Under the pieces are notes generated by a model. The model was not told where the DNA came from and did no database searches. It worked only from the letters and a program-made list of their open reading frames with translations. The position numbers and the translations under genes were made by a program. This document shows, piece by piece, positions 6,274-10,787 of a stretch of DNA of 10,787 bases; the stretch's first letter is position 1; each line of letters opens with the position of its first letter. The stretch comes from DAOTTX01 sp034437515 (lineage in GTDB: Bacteria > Chloroflexota > Anaerolineae > Aggregatilineales > Phototrophicaceae), in NCBI GenBank assembly GCA_034437515.1, contig DAOTTX010000080.1, positions 1 through 10,787 of the forward strand. The letters run 5' to 3'.

Positions 6274-6752
6274 ACGACCGGCTCTATACGACGAAACAGG
6301 AGACGCGGCATCGTCAGGCCCAGTGCGATTGAAGCGAGGATTAACCCGGCACGAATGGCGTTAATGGCTGTTTCCGGCAGTAGCGTCTCCGGGGTGGCGG
6401 TGCTATCCAGCGTTAACCGCAGCAGACCGAGCATCGTGCTGTAGGCGAGTAACCCCGGCACCAATGGGATAGCCCCACTTACGCTGAAAATCAGTGTAGG
6501 TGCACGCAGTCGCCGCGCCAACCCCACGCCAAGAAACCCGATCACCGTTGCACCAAACAACGTCGCGGCCTCGATGGGCATATCGAATATGGTCATCAAT
6601 GCGGTGCGAATGCCGTGCCCGGTCGCCCCGGCTAAGGCACACCCTACCAGTGTACGTGGTGGCACATTGAACAGCACGGCGAAGCCGGTCGCCGCAAGTG
6701 CGGACCAGAACGCATCCTCAACAACTAATCGCAATATCTCAAGCATACTCAT
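6270..6752 (-). CDS. ThrE/YjjB-type exporter subunit (short half)
   Basis: This 160-aa integral membrane protein matches the ThrE_2 (DUF3815, YjjB-like) family, the C-terminal half of threonine/serine exporters. About five hydrophobic segments are seen (approximately 15-32, 36-54, 60-80, 86-112 and 130-152), with the family motif SGAIPLVPG at 92-100. In Corynebacterium ThrE both halves form one chain that exports threonine and serine; in E. coli the separate YjjP and YjjB proteins have been linked to succinate export. The substrate here is unknown. Its ATG overlaps the stop of the upstream partner by 4 nt (ATGA), indicating coupled translation and a two-subunit complex. Its own stop overlaps the convergent hydrolase-like gene by 4 nt (TTAG). 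Confidence 0.87.
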   Translation of the reverse strand: MSMLEILRLVVEDAFWSALAATGFAVLFNVPPRTLVGCALAGATGHGIRTALMTIFDMPIEAATLFGATVIGFLGVGLARRLRAPTLIFSVSGAIPLVPGLLAYSTMLGLLRLTLDSTATPETLLPETAINAIRAGLILASIALGLTMPRLLFRRIEPVV

Positions 6753-7537
6753 AGGCCCTGCACCCCCACAAGGGCCATCGCCAGTGCCAGCCCGGCGGCA
6801 ATACCCAGTGATACCAGACCACCGGCGACCCCTCGTGCGATCCCGGAAGCGACATGACCTTGCAGCAGATCCTCCGCCGCGTTGATGAGTGGCACACCGG
6901 GTACCAGCAGCAGTACAGATGCTGCGAGCGTAAGTTCTGCGTGCGGGCTGATCTCCAACAACACCGCCATGCTCGCTACCATCCCGGCAACGAAAGCCGT
7001 CACCGCGACGACCAAAAACAAATTAAAATGACGCCGCACAAGTTGCTGACGGATGAACATCGCCAGCGCAGACGCGATGAACGTCGCAACGAACACGGGC
7101 GCATCACCGCCAAACAGACGACTGAAGGCGGCACAGGCCAGGCCGACCATCCCAACAACAAGCCAGCGATTATAATTCGGTTTAAGCGACGAGAGTTCGG
7201 TAAGCGCCTCACGGAGCTGCGTTCGGTCAAGCTGACCACTGAAAACCCGACGACTGATGTCGTTGAGCCGATCTATGATCATGAAATTAACACCCAGGCG
7301 CGTCACACGGCGTATCTTCGTGCGGAACTCCCCGCTACTGGTTGCGGTTACCGTCAGGCCATCCGGCGCGACGACGATGTCCATCCAATCACAGCCCAGG
7401 CCAGTACCGAGGTGATGCACGGTTTCCTCGACACGGTCGGCTTCCGCGCCGTGTTGCAGCAGCAATTGCCCTGCCCACAATGAAAGATCGATGATGTCCG
7501 TCAGTGCTTCGTGAGAGAGCGGTAGTTTGTTGCGCAT
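6749..7537 (-). CDS. ThrE/YjjP-type exporter subunit (long half, DUF1212)
   Basis: This 262-aa protein is the N-terminal-half family (DUF1212, ThrE/YjjP) of threonine/serine-type exporters. A soluble region of about 120 residues is followed by five predicted membrane segments (approximately 124-141, 147-164, 172-193, 201-218 and 232-257). The conserved VPGVPLINAAEDLLQGH (212-228) lies at the end of the fourth, as is typical. GAEADRVEETV (30-40) in the soluble part is also a family hallmark. ATG 7537 is chosen over the preceding TTG because GAGG lies 7 nt upstream of it. The gene comes first in a two-gene operon with the YjjB-like partner. It starts 25 nt after the strong terminator of tRNA-Asn, and no clear promoter of its own is seen, so limited readthrough may feed it. 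Confidence 0.88.
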   Translation of the reverse strand: MRNKLPLSHEALTDIIDLSLWAGQLLLQHGAEADRVEETVHHLGTGLGCDWMDIVVAPDGLTVTATSSGEFRTKIRRVTRLGVNFMIIDRLNDISRRVFSGQLDRTQLREALTELSSLKPNYNRWLVVGMVGLACAAFSRLFGGDAPVFVATFIASALAMFIRQQLVRRHFNLFLVVAVTAFVAGMVASMAVLLEISPHAELTLAASVLLLVPGVPLINAAEDLLQGHVASGIARGVAGGLVSLGIAAGLALAMALVGVQGL

Positions 7538-7561
7538 CAACTTGCCTCGTGAATAACCAAC

Positions 7562-7595
7562 AAAAAAAAGCCCCGCACATCTGTGGGGGCTTTTT
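7562..7595. terminator. Strong bidirectional intrinsic terminator after tRNA-Asn
   Basis: On the minus strand, AAAAAGCCCC pairs with GGGGCTTTTT, and the stem continues inward as CACA/TGTG with one bulged C. The tract ends in eight T. It starts one base after the tRNA discriminator and should end the tRNA transcript. Because a 5-A run lies on the other side, it also works as a terminator on the plus strand. Confidence 0.9.
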
Positions 7596-7596
7596 G

Positions 7597-7668
7597 CTCC
7601 AGCACCTGGACTCGAACCAGGAACCTATCGGTTAACAGCCGACCGCTCTGCCATTGAGCTATGCTGGA
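7597..7668 (-). tRNA. tRNA-Asn (anticodon GTT)
   Basis: A complete 72-nt cloverleaf is readable on the minus strand. The 7-bp acceptor stem TCCAGCA/TGCTGGA is perfect. The D-arm pairs GCTC with GAGC, and the anticodon stem GTCGG/CCGAT encloses loop CTGTTAA with anticodon GTT (plus-strand 7634-7636). The T-arm is CCTGG-TTCGAGT-CCAGG. The discriminator base is G, as in other bacterial tRNA-Asn. The 3' CCA is not encoded, so it must be added by CCA-adding enzyme. The gene has its own upstream promoter and downstream terminator. No duplicated 3' end was noticed nearby, so there is no sign of integration here. Confidence 0.98.
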
Positions 7669-7763
7669 ATAATGAAGTGTTCGGGTGACATGCTCCTCAC
7701 ATCCAAAGATGGCTGAGGACTTTGCTTTTTGCAGCCTGCGCCGATGCCCTGGCGCGTTCTTCG

Positions 7764-7792
7764 ATAATAGCAAACGCCGGGGGGACTGTCAA
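7764..7792 (-). promoter_or_regulatory. Near-consensus sigma-70 promoter of tRNA-Asn
   Basis: On the minus strand a perfect TTGACA (7787-7792) is followed, after exactly 17 bp, by TATTAT (7764-7769, 5 of 6 matches). This is the best promoter in the window, as expected for a stable RNA gene. The predicted start near 7757 gives a leader of about 89 nt before the mature tRNA 5' end, to be removed by RNase P. Confidence 0.85.
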
Positions 7793-7817
7793 GCGGGGGT
7801 TTCACAAATACCCGGCA

Positions 7818-7846
7818 TTTACGCCCATAGTACGCAGGGTTAAGAT
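7818..7846 (+). promoter_or_regulatory. Candidate promoter of the two-domain GNAT-like gene
   Basis: TTTACG (7818-7823) and TAAGAT (7841-7846), 17 bp apart, each match 4 of 6 consensus bases. The element lies 25 nt before the chosen ATG and diverges from the tRNA promoter. Confidence 0.4.
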
Positions 7847-7871
7847 ACGGGAAGAATCAAAGGGGGATAAA

Positions 7872-9020
7872 ATGCGTGTGACGATCCGCAAAGTGACAAC
7901 CAGACAGGATGAAAAAGCCTTTTTCGAGTTCCCGTGGAAGCTCTACGCGGATGACCCCAACTGGGTGCCCCCCCTGCTTTCTATCCGGCGGGAGACACTC
8001 GACCGGGACAAGAATCCGTCATGGGCGTATCTCGATGGAGATTATTATGTGGCGTGGCGTGGCGATGAATCGGTCGGCACGATTGCGGCCTTCGTCAATC
8101 ATCGGCATAACGAGTTCCACGAAGAAAATATTGCCTGGTTTGGCTTCTTCGAGACGATCAACGATCAAGCAGTGGCGGGTGCCTTGCTGCAAACTGCCTT
8201 CGAGTGGGCACGATCACACGGGTATGACGCGCTGCGCGGCCCGCAGAGCTTCACCACGCATGAAGAATGTGGCCTGCTCGTCGAAGGGTTTGAGCGCCCG
8301 GTGATGCTGATGCCTTACAACCCGCCCTATTACCAGCGGTTGATCGAAAATGCGGGATTGACACAGCTGATGGATACCTACAGTATGCGCTACAGTTGGG
8401 AGCAAATCGAAGAAAACAACACACAACAGCGTGTTCAGCGCATCGTAGATCGCCTACAGCAGCGGTCAAACATTACCGTGCGCAACATCGAAAAGCGCAA
8501 TAGGCACGCAGATTTCGCCAGGTTCAAAGACCTGTATAACGACGCCTGGGTCAAAAATTGGGGCTTCACCCCGATGACCAACCGCGAACTCGACGCGCTG
8601 GTCGAGGGCCTGGGGATATTCTTTGACCCGCATCTGGCGTGCTTTGCCGAGGTTGACGGCGACCCCATCGGTTTTATGCTGGGCGTGCCGGATTTCAATC
8701 AGGTCCTCGACCGCGCCCGACCACGACCGGGCATCCCCGAACCGCTGACGCTACTACGGGCGGCCTGGCATTGGAAAATCCGCCCAAAGATCGACAACTT
8801 CCGCATCCCGTTGATGGGTGTGCGAGAAGCCTATCGTAAACAGGGCGTGGATATTCTGATGTATAACTACTTCCTCAATGAGTTGCCCAAACGACCTACC
8901 TACTATCGGTCGATGGACGCGGGCTGGATCCTCGAAACCAATCAGGACATGCTCAGCGTCATGAAAAATTTCGGCCTAACGCGCTACCGGACTTATCGCT
9001 TTTACCAAAAGCCGACCTAA
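7872..9020 (+). CDS. Two-domain GNAT-like protein, function unknown
   Basis: The 382-aa product resembles a widespread family of roughly 380-residue GNAT-related proteins. Recognised hallmarks are NWVPPLL (30-36), the HNEFHEENIAWFGFFE stretch (79-94), LRGPQSFTTHEECGLLVEGF (121-140) and MPYNPPYYQRL (147-157). A second GNAT-like half spans about 200-382, with FAEVDGDPIGFMLGVPDFNQ (258-277) and a region near 306-335 (RIPLMGVREAYRKQGVD) that matches the acyl-CoA-binding part, where the R/Q-x-x-G signature reads RKQGVD (322-327). Enzyme substrate is unknown. The frame opens earlier (ATG 7722), but ATG 7872 is chosen because AGGGGG (7861-7866) sits 5 nt before it and the conserved domain begins there. 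Its stop overlaps that of the convergent solute-binding protein gene. Confidence 0.75.
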   Translation: MRVTIRKVTTRQDEKAFFEFPWKLYADDPNWVPPLLSIRRETLDRDKNPSWAYLDGDYYVAWRGDESVGTIAAFVNHRHNEFHEENIAWFGFFETINDQAVAGALLQTAFEWARSHGYDALRGPQSFTTHEECGLLVEGFERPVMLMPYNPPYYQRLIENAGLTQLMDTYSMRYSWEQIEENNTQQRVQRIVDRLQQRSNITVRNIEKRNRHADFARFKDLYNDAWVKNWGFTPMTNRELDALVEGLGIFFDPHLACFAEVDGDPIGFMLGVPDFNQVLDRARPRPGIPEPLTLLRAAWHWKIRPKIDNFRIPLMGVREAYRKQGVDILMYNYFLNELPKRPTYYRSMDAGWILETNQDMLSVMKNFGLTRYRTYRFYQKPT

Positions 9021-10321
9021 TCCGTAAACTGCTCCACAATGACCGCGACCGCTTCCTCGGCGGTACTCTCACCGGAAATGATCGAACCGAGGGCGGTTTG
9101 CATGGCACGCGCGAACGCGCCGCCGGTACCCTCGGTCATCGGCAGCACCGCGTCGTCGATAATGTCATCCGTCAGTTGAATGTCGAGCGATTCCAACGAG
9201 GAACGCAATACTGACTGCTGCGATGGCAGCACATTCAGCGCCTCAGCAAAAACACGCTGGCGTGATGGCTCCATCATCCACGCGAGGAAATCCAGCGCGA
9301 TGGCCTGCCGCGCCGCGTTGCCGGTCGTCACCACCCACATCCAACCGTTGATGGTGCTCACGGTGGAGCCGTCCGCAGTCGGGAGCGCCGCCGCTCGTAA
9401 GTCCACGTCATCGGCGAGCAAATCGAGATAAAACGACGAATCCACGACCGCGAAACCGTATTCACCACTGATGAAATCAGCGCGGTAATCCTGCGGGTTG
9501 TTATACGCCAGCACACTCTCATTGATGATGCCGGCCTGATGCGCCTGCTCGTAAAATGTGAACACCGTCCGCAAGGCGTCGATCCGTTCTGCCGCCATCA
9601 CATCAACCTCACCCGGTTCGGGGAAGGTGCCGCCAGCAGCGAGATATTGTAGGTACAGGGTCGAGTTCAGTGTGCTTTCCACCGGTTCGGCTGGAAACGT
9701 GAGCGACTCTACATCCTGAACGATGGCGTCAAACGTCCAGACATCTTGTAGATCATCATTTTCGGCGGGACGGTACGCCAGAAGCTGTACTTCCAGGGTA
9801 TAAGGCAAGCCGTAGATCTGCCCGTCGAACTGGCCCAACGCCAACCCACTGTCATACATATCATCGAGGATGATATTGGGGATTAACCCTTCGATGGGGT
9901 ATACCAGATTATCGTTCCGCGCTGCGATCAAGTCCTGCCGGCGCATCAAGGTCACATCGGGCAGCGCACCGGGCGCGACCGCCGCCGCCGACCGTAAGGT
10001 CGCTAGAATACCGCCGACTTCGTTCGGGCGCTTCTGGCGAAAATCGACATCTACACCGCTGGCTTCTTCTTCGATGAACGCACCCACCTGTGCGTTGAGC
10101 ACGTCTGCATCTTCCGGCAGCAGGGTATCCGGCCACCAGATAACGAGATCAGTCAGGATGGTGGAAGTCGCTTCATCGGTCGGCGCACTTGCCGTCGGGA
10201 CGACCGCGACCGCCGTCCCGGTGGGGGCCGCCGTAGGGGTTTCAGTCGCCGGGTCGGCCTCAAGCGCGGCGTCACCGCAGGCCGCCAGCAAAACCAACAA
10301 AGCAAAGAGGTACAATCGCAT
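9017..10321 (-). CDS. ABC transporter sugar-type extracellular solute-binding lipoprotein
   Basis: This 434-aa protein is likely the ligand-binding subunit of an ABC importer, anchored outside the membrane. A short signal peptide ends in the lipobox LAAC with lipid-modified Cys15. A Thr/Ala/Pro-rich linker (about 17-57) precedes the binding domain. Family-1 solute-binding features are GLPYTLEVQLLAYR (171-184), SGEYGFAVVDSSFY (285-298) and GWMWVVTTGNAARQAIALDF (326-345), the latter followed by the typical C-terminal NVLPSQQSVL (363-372). The protein is strongly acidic. The ligand is probably a sugar or oligosaccharide, but the family also binds polyols and other solutes. No permease or ATPase gene is in the window. 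The ATG lies 5 nt after the DUF1684 stop, and its Shine-Dalgarno (AGG, 10330-10332) abuts that stop codon. Confidence 0.85.
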   Translation of the reverse strand: MRLYLFALLVLLAACGDAALEADPATETPTAAPTGTAVAVVPTASAPTDEATSTILTDLVIWWPDTLLPEDADVLNAQVGAFIEEEASGVDVDFRQKRPNEVGGILATLRSAAAVAPGALPDVTLMRRQDLIAARNDNLVYPIEGLIPNIILDDMYDSGLALGQFDGQIYGLPYTLEVQLLAYRPAENDDLQDVWTFDAIVQDVESLTFPAEPVESTLNSTLYLQYLAAGGTFPEPGEVDVMAAERIDALRTVFTFYEQAHQAGIINESVLAYNNPQDYRADFISGEYGFAVVDSSFYLDLLADDVDLRAAALPTADGSTVSTINGWMWVVTTGNAARQAIALDFLAWMMEPSRQRVFAEALNVLPSQQSVLRSSLESLDIQLTDDIIDDAVLPMTEGTGGAFARAMQTALGSIISGESTAEEAVAVIVEQFTD

Positions 10322-10326
10322 AAATC

Positions 10327-10787
10327 TTACCTGGGTAACGTGAATAGTTTTTCACCGGCAAGGATCGCCACCGTCAGCCGGTTTTCTGCCGGCGTAATCG
10401 GGCAATTCCACCGATCATTATACGCACAGAACGGATTGTAAGCGCGGTTGAAGTCGATATGAAAAACCCCATCGACCGGTGCTTCGAGATCGAGATAACG
10501 CCCGGCGGGATATGTTTCCTCGCTGGCATCGACGAACGGCAGGAAATAGCCATGTCCGGTGTCGTAAATGGTCAGTGTCGCCGTCTCATCATGGACTGCA
10601 AATGAAAAGCGCCCATGACGACGATAGTTACGGATCTCGTTCTTGGTCGTCATCACCTGCACCACGCTATCGTCCTCGATGCGCGGCACTTCGACGCGCA
10701 AATTGAGGTCGGGCATGTAGTCGAAGTAGTTCAACCCCTCGAACAATTGCTTCTGCTCTGGCGTCAGTGGAGAGTCGCTCCCGGACT
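10327..10787 (-). CDS. DUF1684 family protein, 5' end beyond the window edge
   Basis: A conserved protein of unknown function, recognisable as DUF1684. The 152 visible residues begin SGSDSPLTPEQKQLFEGLNY, the usual start of the conserved region, so the gene runs off the right edge; the TTG at 10746 is an internal Leu codon rather than a start. Hallmarks are GYFLPFVDASEETYPAGRYL (79-98), DFNRAYNPFCAY (111-122) and CPITPAENRLTVAILAGEK (128-146). The domain is beta-rich, and the Asn/Tyr/Cys cluster is its most conserved part; its biochemical role is unknown. It precedes the solute-binding lipoprotein with a 5-nt gap, so the two are probably co-transcribed and translationally coupled. Confidence 0.87.
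   Translation of the reverse strand, partial: SGSDSPLTPEQKQLFEGLNYFDYMPDLNLRVEVPRIEDDSVVQVMTTKNEIRNYRRHGRFSFAVHDETATLTIYDTGHGYFLPFVDASEETYPAGRYLDLEAPVDGVFHIDFNRAYNPFCAYNDRWNCPITPAENRLTVAILAGEKLFTLPR

Noticed and set aside
6854..7483. 209-codon open frame on the plus strand opposite the exporter gene
   Set aside because: The minus strand encodes a clear ThrE-type membrane protein here; the plus-strand translation is low in hydrophobic order, rich in Arg/Gln/His, and has no family signature.
6270..7540. Frameshifted single ThrE gene
   Set aside because: The two halves are separate proteins in many bacteria (YjjP/YjjB type), the junction is a clean ATGA overlap, and both ends look complete.
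7597..7668. tRNA-Asn as an integration site of a mobile element
   Set aside because: No repeated tRNA 3' end, integrase or phage gene is seen in the window; the neighbours are ordinary chromosomal genes.
7537..7773. Open frame of 78 codons on the minus strand across the tRNA
   Set aside because: It reads straight through the tRNA-Asn and its promoter region; the translation is the usual spurious product of a tRNA sequence and has no ribosome-binding site.
7722..7871. 50-residue N-terminal extension of the two-domain GNAT-like protein
   Set aside because: It overlaps the tRNA promoter and the candidate promoter of this gene, shows no family similarity, and ATG 7872 has a G-rich ribosome-binding site.

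Overview
The window is ordinary bacterial chromosomal DNA from a moderately GC-rich organism. It is tightly packed, holding eleven protein-coding genes, one partial gene and one tRNA. Free-living bacterial traits include Shine-Dalgarno-led genes with several GTG and TTG starts, a tRNA with no encoded CCA, a type III pantothenate kinase, a two-gene ThrE-type exporter, and a lipoprotein solute-binding protein with a long Thr/Ala/Pro linker. This mix fits a Chloroflexota lineage (Anaerolineae-like), but that is inference from style, not from a marker gene. I see no insertion sequence, phage gene, CRISPR array or toxin/defence locus.

Layout. 1-188: non-coding upstream region with a G-quadruplex motif, a perfect 14-bp palindrome and a promoter. 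189-1997 (+): cytoplasmic GH13 neopullulanase-like glycosidase. A GC-rich hairpin (2006-2035) separates it from the convergent pair M42 aminopeptidase (2827-3888, -) and coaX (2041-2823, -), which are 3 nt apart. 4013-4381 (-): PRC-barrel protein with its own intrinsic terminator. 4535-5476 and 5521-6273 (+): a GNAT-type acetyltransferase and a dienelactone-hydrolase-fold protein that lacks the family nucleophile. 6270-7537 (-): the two overlapping halves of a ThrE/YjjPB-type exporter. 7597-7668 (-): tRNA-Asn(GTT) with a near-consensus promoter and a strong terminator. 7872-9020 (+): a two-domain GNAT-like protein. 9017-10321 (-): ABC-type sugar-binding lipoprotein, directly behind a DUF1684 protein that runs off the right edge.

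How the genes fit together. The window is a patchwork of one- and two-gene units on alternating strands, mixing housekeeping (CoA synthesis, tRNA, peptide turnover), carbohydrate use (maltodextrin hydrolase, sugar-type binding protein) and small-molecule export. No single pathway joins them. Two convergent gene pairs end on the same shared tetranucleotide CTAA/TTAG, so their stop codons overlap. The points most worth checking are the nucleophile-less hydrolase, the G-quadruplex and palindrome upstream of the glycosidase, the matched promoter geometry of the two central + strand genes, and the long leader of the tRNA. I did not find a convincing new multi-gene system.
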